Of a DNA stretch of 64,000 nt, positions 17,163-25,339 are shown one piece after another. This DNA comes from Bacteroidota bacterium. GTDB lineage: Bacteria > Bacteroidota > Bacteroidia > Bacteroidales > P3. The notes beneath the pieces are model-generated. The model saw nothing but the letters and a program-made list of their open reading frames with translations. It was not told the DNA's origin and did no database searches. Both the position numbers and the translations under genes were made by a program. The DNA is taken from positions 1-64,000 of the forward strand of contig JAFNAR010000009.1 of assembly GCA_017860255.1 (NCBI GenBank), in the 5' to 3' direction. The number at the start of each line of letters is the position of its first letter. Within the stretch, counting starts at the first letter, position 1.

Positions 17163-17813
17163 TTAGTTTGATATTTTTCTTAATTTTAAAACAGAAGCAT
17201 TATTATAAACTTCATAGATAATGCTTCCATCTTTTTGCAAAAACTCTTTAAGTTCTATTTTAGTAATATCAATATCAGTTGATAATATTAATTCTTTTTC
17301 ATCTCCTCTTTCAATGTATATACAATAACAAGAACTAAATCCAAAATAACTATCTGCCTCATTAAAATTTAATCTCAATGAAAAGCATTCAAACGCAGCT
17401 TTCTTTTTATTGGATAAGATAATAAATCCTTTACCATTTGAATTAAATTTTAATTTGTAGCATTCATTACAATTAACACCCATTTTAGAATACAATTCCC
17501 ATTCCCCAACAAATATATCATTAGAAGGTTTTCCATAAATTGATAATATTAATTCCTCCTTGTGGGTAATTAAATAGGGATTTGGAATATACCAACCTGC
17601 ATTTAATAAACTATCAATTACTTCTTTTCTTGAGAGATCAAGATGCTTATAACTATTATCAGGAAACAATTCCATAAAAGACTTATAATGTATTTCTTCT
17701 TCTGTCAATCTTTTATTAATAGTATCATTTTGTCCAAAAATCTCAATTGAACAAAACATAACTAAAAATAGTAATATACCTCGACTAACTCTTATTGAAC
17801 TTAATATATTCAT
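17163..17813 (-). CDS. Secreted protein of unknown function
   Basis: A 216-residue protein with a signal peptide (about 1-28, IFGQ). The body has no family I recognise. It contains a CNEC motif (MGVNCNECYKLKF) and a later CYCIYIE, giving four cysteines that could bind metal or form disulfides in the envelope. Its ATG overlaps the TGA of the upstream HExxH gene by four bases (ATGA), so the two are co-translated and probably work together. Confidence 0.65.
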   Translation of the reverse strand: MNILSSIRVSRGILLFLVMFCSIEIFGQNDTINKRLTEEEIHYKSFMELFPDNSYKHLDLSRKEVIDSLLNAGWYIPNPYLITHKEELILSIYGKPSNDIFVGEWELYSKMGVNCNECYKLKFNSNGKGFIILSNKKKAAFECFSLRLNFNEADSYFGFSSCYCIYIERGDEKELILSTDIDITKIELKEFLQKDGSIIYEVYNNASVLKLRKISN

Positions 17814-19135
17814 TTTCTTTCTATGATATAGTAATTTTTATATTTCACTATTCTGTATTTCGCTTTTAGTTTTATACATATCTTCTCATCACAATAATTA
17901 TTATTCATTTCTTTAATTGATAAATTATCTGGAAGTAAAAAAATTATATCTTTTCCAATCATAAAACATTCGTTTTCGGAATAAATATACCCAAATTCAT
18001 CTTCAATACCTAATTTACTATAATAAATTATGCTGTCATTAAGCTTATATGGGCTTACTCTTAGATGAATAATATAGTTATCAAGATTTTGAATTTTCAA
18101 TTTGGAACTGTTTTTCAACCTATCTAAACGTGATTGATCTTGAATTAATAATTCTTTCTCTCTATTTTCTTCTTCTTTTAGGATTGTTGAATAATTATAT
18201 TTTTCATACAAATATTCTTCATCTCGATTTAATATTACAGAATCATTTATATTATAAATTCTTTTAGTTATTTCTGTTATATCTCCTATATGATAAATAT
18301 TATGATTCCATTTTAATGAATCTTTATTCAAAAAAGCATAAGCAGCTCCTGTAAAATATCCAAAAGTTCTCGATTCAAAATGACCTTCTTCTAATGATTG
18401 TAAATCTTTCAATAAAAGATTAATGGATTTTTCTTTATAAACAATAATCATTCCTGAAAATTTAGCCAATCCTTCGGTTAATTCAAATCTTGTTTCGTTT
18501 TGTTTTGAATTAGGATATAAAGATTGTCTTTTATTTCTAAAATACAAAGCATCTATCACATAACCACTATCATTTTTATTTGAATTAGATAAAGCCTTAC
18601 TTAAAGCACTTGCTTCCAAACGAACAAACACACGTCCCATCTTTTTATCAATATGGCTATTATTATATGTAAAAGTAAAATTGCTATCACGTTGAATTTT
18701 ATGAGTCATCTCATGAAAAGCAATTTCCAGTTGTTTTTCCTTATTATCAACTTCATCAAAATTAAGTATTGCAAAAACTTTTTTGCCAAAACTTTTTACT
18801 CCTGGAGAAAATGTCATTGTTTCTGGATAAAAATAGCAGTAAAGACCATTTTCAAAAACTCCTTTCCCTTCAATATCTATTGATTGCTTAGAAAATAATA
18901 TTCTATTCATATTATCATCTAAAATTAGATTATCACAATAACTTATTCCCCAAAGTTCAGCATTTTCTTTTTCGCATTCAAGATTATATGACTCAAAAAA
19001 CAAACTTGCCTTTCTTAGATTCTCCTTAAATGTTTGTGCATTAAGAAAATTTGAAATAAGTATAATAAGAATAAATACCCCTTTTGTATAAAAACCTTTT
19101 CCTAAAACTCTCCTATTATTCCAATATTGGTTCAT
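17810..19135 (-). CDS. Putative secreted zinc metallopeptidase (HExxH) of unknown family
   Basis: About 441 residues from ATG 19135 (a TTG ten codons upstream is the alternative). An N-terminal hydrophobic segment ends in FLNAQ, consistent with export. The one recognisable catalytic signature is IAFHEMTHKIQRD, a HExxH zinc-binding motif. A third ligand such as Glu is plausible in EGLAKFSGMI further on, as in gluzincins, but unproven. The rest is lineage-specific, and there is a long coiled, charged region near residues 300-350. I could not place it in a named peptidase family. The adjacent four-base overlap with the next gene indicates an operon. Confidence 0.65.
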   Translation of the reverse strand: MNQYWNNRRVLGKGFYTKGVFILIILISNFLNAQTFKENLRKASLFFESYNLECEKENAELWGISYCDNLILDDNMNRILFSKQSIDIEGKGVFENGLYCYFYPETMTFSPGVKSFGKKVFAILNFDEVDNKEKQLEIAFHEMTHKIQRDSNFTFTYNNSHIDKKMGRVFVRLEASALSKALSNSNKNDSGYVIDALYFRNKRQSLYPNSKQNETRFELTEGLAKFSGMIIVYKEKSINLLLKDLQSLEEGHFESRTFGYFTGAAYAFLNKDSLKWNHNIYHIGDITEITKRIYNINDSVILNRDEEYLYEKYNYSTILKEEENREKELLIQDQSRLDRLKNSSKLKIQNLDNYIIHLRVSPYKLNDSIIYYSKLGIEDEFGYIYSENECFMIGKDIIFLLPDNLSIKEMNNNYCDEKICIKLKAKYRIVKYKNYYIIERK

Positions 19136-19297
19136 AATTAATCTTTTTTTTATTTTAAAGTTCAAAGGTAGGAAATAAATTTATTCTATGGTTAAATAAT
19201 TAATTAATAGTCGTTGATTTGAGAGTTTTTGAATGGATTATTTTGTTCTACATAACTTATAAAAGATAAAGAAGAAGATAATCTTCTTTTAATTCTC

Positions 19298-19362
19298 GCT
19301 AATCCTTGTATAAATTTATTTTTATAGGGTTTTGCTTTGTTTAAATCAAGTTTAAATTTACT
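19298..19362 (+). repeat. Flank of palindrome array 2
   Basis: GCTAATCCTTGT (19298-19309), then TTTATTTTTATAGGGTTTT and TTTAAATCAAGTTT (19340-19353), lead into the array. The reverse complement recurs at 29744-29799 next to the HU remnant, and in shortened form at 220-239 beside array 1. I judge the 19298/29799 copies about four-fifths identical by eye. Confidence 0.75.
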
Positions 19363-19364
19363 AA

Positions 19365-19460
19365 GGTCGTACTTTAATAGTGGTAACGTACGACCTTAAT
19401 CAATTAAGGTACGACCATAACTATGGTAACGTACGACCTTATTGAAACTATGGTCGTACC
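19365..19460. repeat. Phased palindrome array 2 (GGTCGTACC x5)
   Basis: Five copies of GGTCGTACC or its reverse complement/variants (centres 19369, 19391, 19412, 19434, 19456; spacing 22, 21, 22, 22). Most are extended to AAGGTCGTACCTT-like or ATGGTCGTACCAT dyads. The array lies between divergent genes in a gap of almost 700 bp. The right flank begins ATATGAAATTTTTA, the same as beside array 3. Confidence 0.9.
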
Positions 19461-19462
19461 AT

Positions 19463-19792
19463 ATGAAATTTTTAAAAGGTTTAGACAAATTAAAACCTTG
19501 TTATTTTGAGTTTTAACCTTATATAATTTTTCTTTTCCTTCTTTAAATTAAATTTTATCGCTATTTCTATTCTTTTTTGATGTTGAATTTTAAATATTCT
19601 GTTCTTATTGTCCAAGATTTTCTTTTTAGGTCTTTTTTTTTAGTCAATAAATTATCTTTTTATGTTAATAAGTAGATTTTTTTACACTATTATTCTTCTC
19701 ACAAAAAAGCTTTATATCAATATTTTAAACTTTAATTGAGTTAAAAATAAATTAATTTGGAAATTATTTAGTGCGTAAAACATAAGTTTTTG
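19463..19792. other. AT-rich intergenic stretch, nothing recognised
   Basis: The stretch begins with the flank of array 2 (TATGAAATTTTTA). After that it is T-rich sequence with no ORF, RNA or repeat that I can support. Confidence 0.5.
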
Positions 19793-19800
19793 TATATTTG
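19793..19800 (+). promoter_or_regulatory. -7 box TATATTTG for the pirin locus
   Basis: TATATTTG lies 33 nt ahead of ATG 19834. A well-spaced -33 TTTG is not evident. Confidence 0.5.
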
Positions 19801-19833
19801 TGCGTCTATATATTATATTAAAGAAAAAATAAA

Positions 19834-20528
19834 ATGAAAAAAATAATAGATAGAGCGCAAACAAGAGGACATGCTAATCATGGTTGGCTCGATACCAATC
19901 ATACTTTCTCTTTTGCAAGTTATTATAATCCGCAAAGAATGCATTTTGGCGTTTTGAGGGTTTTGAATGATGATAAAATTATTCCTTCTAAAGGTTTTGA
20001 CCTTCATCCTCATGAAAATATGGAGATTATTTCAATTCCTTTAAAAGGAAGAATGCGTCATGGTGATTCATTAAATAACTAATTTCAAGAGGACAGATTC
20101 AGGTTATGAGTGCTGGAACAGGAATTATGCATATTGAATATAATGACAGTGATAAAGAAGACTTAAGTTTTCTTCAAATTTGGATTTTCCCTAAAACAAA
20201 AGGCACTGAACCTCGATATAATAACTACGATGTTTCTAATCTTTTAAAGAAAAACGATATTTCATTATTTCTTTCTCCAAACAACGAAGCTAATATAAAT
20301 CAAGATGCTTGGCTTTCATGGGCAAATTTGGATAAGGATAAAACTTTAAAGTATGATCTTTATGGCAAAAATACTGGAGTTTATGTTTTTGTTTTGGAAG
20401 GGGAATTGGAAATTGATGGAGTAAAGTTCTCCCAAAGAGATGGAGTTGGTATTACAGAAACAGATGGTTTTGAAATAAAGGCATTAGAAAACGCTGAAGC
20501 TATTTTCTTGGAAGTAGCAATGAACTAA
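19834..20528 (+). pseudogene. Pirin-family protein, frameshifted
   Basis: Residues 1-82 of the first frame (RAQTRGHANHGWLDTNHTF, RVLNDDKIIPSKGFDLHPHENMEI, GRMRHGDS) are the N-terminal half of a pirin (cupin, metal-binding His in HPHENME). They end at TAA 20080-20082. The pirin sequence resumes in another frame just after: ISRGQIQVMSAGTGIMHIEYN begins around 20086 and runs to 20528 with the second cupin. The two frames differ by one base, so a 1-nt deletion between about 20076 and 20086 splits a gene of otherwise normal size (about 230 residues). An assembly error is the main alternative to a true pseudogene. Confidence 0.85.
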
Positions 20529-20564
20529 ACAACAATTTAATAATTAATAAAAACATATTTTAAT

Positions 20565-21116
20565 ATGAAACAAATAGCTATCATTTCTCCAAGTGTGAGA
20601 GACGAAAGAGTTGGGCATAGAGTTGCTCTATATTTAAAAAAATATTTTGAAGAAAATTCAATTGCAAAGGTTGATTTATTGGATTTAAAGGAATTTGATT
20701 TTCCTTTATTTAATGAAAGATTAATGTATCAAAAGAATCCTTCAGCAAAACTTTTGGATTTTGCTGAAAGAGTGAATAAGGCAGATGGAATTATTATAGT
20801 TTCTTCGGTTTATAATTATAGTTTTCCTGCTTCATTGAAGAATGCAATTGACGTTCTTTATCCTGAATGGAATAGAAAAGTTGTTGCTCTTTCTTCTGCA
20901 ACAATGGGAATTGTGGAAGGCTTGCCTACAACTTTCCAACTTGAAAACATCCTTTCTCAGATGAAAGCAATTGTATCTCCAGTTAAATTCTTTGCTATAA
21001 ATATTGCAAATGAATATACAGAAGAAGGAGATGCAGTAAACAAGGAAAAGACAGATAAAAAAATTAAACCAATGGTTGATGAGTTTATGTTTTTGGTTGA
21101 TAAGTTCTCAAACTAA
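20565..21116 (+). CDS. NADPH-dependent FMN reductase
   Basis: A 183-residue flavodoxin-fold protein of the NADPH-dependent FMN reductase family. Evidence is the N-terminal AIISPSVRDERVGHRVALYL (FMN phosphate loop), IIVSSVYNYSFPASLKNAIDVLYPEW (the family's sP.Yn.s.pg.lKNaiD motif, here with V before Y) and a later ALSSATMGIVEG. It would reduce FMN, quinones or similar acceptors with NAD(P)H in the cytoplasm. It sits 36 nt after the broken pirin, and pirin/reductase pairs are common, so the two were probably one transcript. Confidence 0.87.
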   Translation: MKQIAIISPSVRDERVGHRVALYLKKYFEENSIAKVDLLDLKEFDFPLFNERLMYQKNPSAKLLDFAERVNKADGIIIVSSVYNYSFPASLKNAIDVLYPEWNRKVVALSSATMGIVEGLPTTFQLENILSQMKAIVSPVKFFAINIANEYTEEGDAVNKEKTDKKIKPMVDEFMFLVDKFSN

Positions 21117-21144
21117 AACATACAATTAATTTACCATAAAACAC

Positions 21145-21180
21145 AAATGGAGGTTAACATTAAGTTGTTAGCCTCCATTT
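21145..21180 (+). terminator. Terminator of the FMN reductase gene
   Basis: An AATGGAGG...CCTCCATT stem, extended by TTAAC/GTTGTTAG pairing, is followed by T5. Confidence 0.8.
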
Positions 21181-21215
21181 TTATTATTTTACTTTAAGTG
21201 TAATAAGGAACAAGT

Positions 21216-22073
21216 CTATTTATAATCTACTATATCGAAATTATCAAATGGCTCTGTATTGGATTGTATCTTTTTATCTTTTAAATCTATTCCATAAAAA
21301 TAAATATCAATTCCAGAAGATTTAATCCAAACGTATTTATTCATTAAGAAATTAAATAAATATTTAGATGAGTTTTGAGCATTGAGTTTTGCAATAGAAT
21401 AAGCATCTTCTTCTTTAATTTTTTCATAATCATAAGAAGCAATGTAATCCTTACCAACCAATCTAATTTCTCCTTCAAAGAAATCTTCAACAGATTCATC
21501 ATTAAAAAAAACTAAACGTGAATTGGTGTCAGCTTCATTATAAATAAGCCAAGTGTTAAATCTCACTCCATTAATCAGCTTATGGAAAACCTCTTTTTCA
21601 TTTTGATAATAAACTAAAGAGTCAGTATAAGAATACTCTTCAATTTCCATTTGAGCAATATTAAGAGTATGATGAGTTTCGTCAATATTCTTACTGTTGA
21701 GTTCATTAATATCTTTTACCTCAATTACCTTAAATCCCAAAGAAGATAAGATTAGAGAAAGATTTTGAGAGTATTCTCTTAATAGAGTAGTATCTTTTAT
21801 TTTGGAGTATAAAGGAGCATATTTTTCTAATAATTCTGCTTGAACATCTTGTTCCAAATCATAGAAATTAGGCATCTTTTCAATACTTTCATTTCTATAA
21901 GTTATTGATGGATTAATGAACAAATAAACAACATCTTGCCTTAAAGAATCCTTTTGTTTATAAAGAAAATCTTTTGCAAAGTTTTGAGAATTTGCATCCA
22001 TAAAGCAAAATAATGTAATTAAGCCCAAAAATGCTATTTTAAAATAGCTCTCCTTGAATAAAGTCTTCATCAT
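21216..22073 (-). CDS. Secreted protein of unknown function
   Basis: About 286 residues from ATG 22073 (22070 is also possible). A signal-type hydrophobic segment ends in NSQ. The remainder is acidic, with no motif I recognise. It contains repeated Asp/Glu-Ser-Tyr stretches and an internal segment suggestive of an envelope protein (SPSITYRNESIEKMPNFYDLE is similar in style only). The reading frame overlaps the 3' end of the topoisomerase gene by about 35 nt, so it is co-transcribed from upstream. Confidence 0.6.
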   Translation of the reverse strand: MMKTLFKESYFKIAFLGLITLFCFMDANSQNFAKDFLYKQKDSLRQDVVYLFINPSITYRNESIEKMPNFYDLEQDVQAELLEKYAPLYSKIKDTTLLREYSQNLSLILSSLGFKVIEVKDINELNSKNIDETHHTLNIAQMEIEEYSYTDSLVYYQNEKEVFHKLINGVRFNTWLIYNEADTNSRLVFFNDESVEDFFEGEIRLVGKDYIASYDYEKIKEEDAYSIAKLNAQNSSKYLFNFLMNKYVWIKSSGIDIYFYGIDLKDKKIQSNTEPFDNFDIVDYK

Positions 22074-24645
22074 TAATTTCTTTATTATTATCAAATACTA
22101 TATCATCAATATTTAAGTCATTCTGTTCTTCTTCAACTTCTTCAATAATCTCTTCCTCATAATATAAAGATTCCAGAACATTTACCTTCTTAACGTTAAA
22201 TCTGCTTAATTTCTTTCCTTTAGCCTTATATTTCATAAGTTCTGAAAACTCTGAAACATTAATAACTTCATTGTCTACCTTCTTCCCTTTCTTATCATCC
22301 TCCAATTCTATTTCAATCACAGGTAGCCAGTCATTAGTCAAATGAAGAATTTCAAAGGAAGAATTATCTTCTACAAAATAAACCTTCTTTTCCATTATTT
22401 CTTCAATCAAGAAACGTTTCAAAAAGCACTGGTTATTTTCTTTTTCCTTATAAATTACAGTAATTGGCTTTTGGCTTTTAAACTTTTCAACAATAAGCAA
22501 ATCATCAGCAAAATGAGTTTGAAGATCAAAATTAGTTAATCTATAATAACCTGACTTATAAATTGCAATTATCTTGTCATCACCACTAAATTCTCCCAAA
22601 TAATTTCCTCTTTCATCAGCATTTAATCTTTTAACCGATTCATCAAACCAAATTTTTCTTGCTGAAAGAGTTGAAATACCTTCCATCTTCTTAACAATCT
22701 TCCTTACCAAATAGCGAGTAAGAATATTTCCTTGAGCATTTCTTCCTTTAATTGTAAGTTCTGAAAAGTCATAATCAAAATTTATTTTCCTCAATCCAGA
22801 CTTAGGTTTAAGAGAAACATTTACAATTTCAGCCTCTCCATTAGGATTTGCAGAGAAGTAAATAACCTTAGAACCTTTTACTCCTTTTGTCAAAACGTAT
22901 TCCTTATCTCTAATAACATTAGTTATACTGAAACGTTTAACATAAGCTTTTCCAAAAGCGCCATCCTGATAAACTAAATTGTAAATAGTACGTTCATCAT
23001 TTCTTTTAAATACATTTATATATATAATGTCTGTTCCAAAGAAATCTTTCTCCTGTACCTTTTTCACAACCACTGTTCCATCACTTCTAAATGCAATAAC
23101 ATCATCAATATCGGAGCAATCACAGACGTACTCATCATTTTTCATCCTAAAGCCAGCAAAACCATCTTTATAGTTGCAATAAAGTTTTTCATTAGCAACA
23201 GCAACAGCTTGAGCTTCTATAGTATCAAAACTTCTAATTTCTGTTTTTCTTTCCTTGCCTTGACCATATTTTTTCAAAATTCTTTCAAAGTAAGCAATTG
23301 CATAATCAATTATATGTTCTAAATCATAATTAACCTGCTTAATGTCATCTTCAATTGCTAAAAGAATATCATTTGCTTTGTCTGAATTGAATTTTGAAAT
23401 CCTGTCAATAGGTATCTTTCTTAATTTGTGAATATCTTCAATATTAGGTTCACGCATTAAGTTTTTAATAAAAGGTTTTAGCCCTTCAATAATTGTATCA
23501 TCAATTTCTTGGTCAGTCGTACAAGGTTTAATCTTTTCATAAATTTCGTTTTCAATAAATATCTTTTCCAAAGAAATCCATTGCCAGCGTTCCTTAAGTT
23601 CATTTAGTTCAATTTCCAATTCCAGTTGAAGAAGGTCAACTGTGTTTTGAGTTGAACTTTCAAGAATTTCATTAACTGTAAGGAAATGAGGTTTATCTTT
23701 TTCAATTACACAAGAGTTGGGAGAAATAGAAACTTCACAATCAGTGAAAGCATAAAGAGCATCAATTGTTTGATCAATTGAAGTATCATTAGGTAATTGA
23801 ATAATTATTTCAACATTTAAAGCAGTGTTATCATCAATCTTTTTGATTTTGATTTTACCTTTTTCATTAGCTTTAATAATTGAATCAATTAGTTTTCCAG
23901 TTGTTGTAGCAAAAGGAATTTCAGAAATAACCAATGTTCTTTTATCTTGAACACTAATTTTAGCTCTAACTCTAACCTTCCCTCCTCTTAAACCTTGATT
24001 ATATTTTGAAACATCAATTGTTCCTCCTGTTAAAAAATCTGGAAATATTTCAAAAGGTTCATTTCTTAATATTTTAATTGAACTTTCAATTAGTTCAACA
24101 AAATTATGAGGTAAAATCTTACAAGCCAAACCTACTGCAATTCCTTCAACTCCTTGAGCCAAAAGCAAAGGAAATTTTATTGGAAGAGTTTCTGGTTCTT
24201 TATTTCTTCCATCGTATGAAGGACGCCATTTTGTTGTTTGAGGATTAAAAACAACATCTAAAGCAAATTTAGATAAACGAGCTTCAATATAACGTGAAGC
24301 AGCTGCACTGTCACCAGTTAAAATGTTTCCCCAATTACCTTGACAATCTATCAAAAGTTCTTTTTGACCAAGACCAACAAGTGCATCAGCAATTGAAGCA
24401 TCACCATGAGGGTGATATTTCATTGTATTACCAACAATGTTGGCAACCTTATTATATCTTCCATCATCCAATTCCTTCATTGAATGAAGTATTCTTCTTT
24501 GAACAGGTTTTAATCCGTCATTAAGATGAGGAACAGCTCTCTCTAAAATTACATAAGAAGCGTAGTCTAAAAACCAGTCTTCGTACATTCCCTTAACGGG
24601 AATAGTTTTGTGAGTTTGTTTTGTTTGAGTTGTGTTTTCTTCCAT
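22039..24645 (-). CDS. parC: DNA topoisomerase IV subunit A
   Basis: The type IIA topoisomerase DNA-cleavage subunit, 868 residues. Evidence is LNDGLKPVQRRILHSM, YHPHGDASIADALVGLGQ and SAAASRYIEARLS with catalytic Tyr119. The C-terminal half is the pinwheel DNA-wrapping domain, followed by an acidic tail (EEIIEEVEEEQNDLN). The AAASRY motif (in place of the AAPRY of GyrA) and the absence of the GyrA box favour ParC. A gyrB gene lies elsewhere in the window and no parE is adjacent. Start ATG 24645 is preceded by TAAATTTG at 24655-24662. Confidence 0.88.
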   Translation of the reverse strand: MEENTTQTKQTHKTIPVKGMYEDWFLDYASYVILERAVPHLNDGLKPVQRRILHSMKELDDGRYNKVANIVGNTMKYHPHGDASIADALVGLGQKELLIDCQGNWGNILTGDSAAASRYIEARLSKFALDVVFNPQTTKWRPSYDGRNKEPETLPIKFPLLLAQGVEGIAVGLACKILPHNFVELIESSIKILRNEPFEIFPDFLTGGTIDVSKYNQGLRGGKVRVRAKISVQDKRTLVISEIPFATTTGKLIDSIIKANEKGKIKIKKIDDNTALNVEIIIQLPNDTSIDQTIDALYAFTDCEVSISPNSCVIEKDKPHFLTVNEILESSTQNTVDLLQLELEIELNELKERWQWISLEKIFIENEIYEKIKPCTTDQEIDDTIIEGLKPFIKNLMREPNIEDIHKLRKIPIDRISKFNSDKANDILLAIEDDIKQVNYDLEHIIDYAIAYFERILKKYGQGKERKTEIRSFDTIEAQAVAVANEKLYCNYKDGFAGFRMKNDEYVCDCSDIDDVIAFRSDGTVVVKKVQEKDFFGTDIIYINVFKRNDERTIYNLVYQDGAFGKAYVKRFSITNVIRDKEYVLTKGVKGSKVIYFSANPNGEAEIVNVSLKPKSGLRKINFDYDFSELTIKGRNAQGNILTRYLVRKIVKKMEGISTLSARKIWFDESVKRLNADERGNYLGEFSGDDKIIAIYKSGYYRLTNFDLQTHFADDLLIVEKFKSQKPITVIYKEKENNQCFLKRFLIEEIMEKKVYFVEDNSSFEILHLTNDWLPVIEIELEDDKKGKKVDNEVINVSEFSELMKYKAKGKKLSRFNVKKVNVLESLYYEEEIIEEVEEEQNDLNIDDIVFDNNKEINDEDFIQGELF

Positions 24646-24654
24646 ATATTAAGC

Positions 24655-24662
24655 CAAATTTA
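24655..24662 (-). promoter_or_regulatory. -7 box TAAATTTG for parC
   Basis: Minus-strand TAAATTTGG ends 10 nt before ATG 24645, implying a nearly leaderless transcript. It lies inside the dyad GCCAAAtttaTTTTGGC (24653-24669), which could be an operator. Confidence 0.55.
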
Positions 24663-24687
24663 TTTTGGCAAATTCTGTTGTATTTTA

Positions 24688-25278
24688 TTAAAATTCTACC
24701 TTAGGAGCATTTTCTGCACCTTTATCTGCTGCAAAATAAGCTTTTCTTTCAAATCCAAACATTCCAGCAATTATATTAGTTGGGAAACGTCTTAGTTTTG
24801 AATTGAAAGCATTAATTATATCTGCAAATTTTTGTCTTTCAACAGCAATTCTGTTTTCTGTTCCTTCAAGTTGTGATTGAAGTTCCAAAAAGTTTTGATT
24901 TGCTTTTAAGTCAGGATAACGTTCCACAACAACCATTAATCTATCTAAAGATGACTTTAACGCTGCTTGACTTTGTTGAAATTTATCTAAACTTTCTTGA
25001 GTTAAATTATTAGGGTCAACCTTTGAAGTTGATGCAATATTTCTTGCATTAACAACATCAGTAAGAGTTTCTTTTTCGTGAGATGCATAACCCTTAACAG
25101 TGTTAACCAAGTTTGGAATTAAATCAAGACGTCTTTGATATTGACTTTCCACCTTTGACCATTGTTGTGAACATGCTTCATCTTTCTTTACTAAGCCATT
25201 ATATGCACTTATTACCCATATTGCGATTATAGCAATAATTCCAATTATAACTATAATATTGATTGGTTTTCTTCTCAT
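24688..25278 (-). CDS. LemA family protein
   Basis: A 196-residue protein with an N-terminal membrane helix (INIIVIIGIIAIIAIWVISAYNG) and the LemA core (KKDEACSQQWSKVESQYQRRLDLIPNLVN, then NFLELQSQLEGTENRIAVER). LemA proteins are small membrane-anchored helical-bundle proteins of uncertain biochemical role. It is encoded 61 nt downstream of the TPM-domain gene, the usual pairing in bacteria. Confidence 0.93.
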   Translation of the reverse strand: MRRKPINIIVIIGIIAIIAIWVISAYNGLVKKDEACSQQWSKVESQYQRRLDLIPNLVNTVKGYASHEKETLTDVVNARNIASTSKVDPNNLTQESLDKFQQSQAALKSSLDRLMVVVERYPDLKANQNFLELQSQLEGTENRIAVERQKFADIINAFNSKLRRFPTNIIAGMFGFERKAYFAADKGAENAPKVEF

Positions 25279-25339
25279 TGATTTTATTTTTAATTTGTTA
25301 TTATATTGTTGTACTATTATCTATATTAATTCTTTTTTA

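Noticed and set aside
19771-19783. GCGTAAAACATAA shared between 19774 and about 32799
   Set aside because: A single 13-bp match in AT-rich DNA, with different surroundings; not enough to call a repeat.
19834-20528. Programmed frameshift in the pirin gene
   Set aside because: No slippery heptamer, downstream pseudoknot or Shine-Dalgarno-like stimulator is visible at the junction, and pirins are not known to use recoding.
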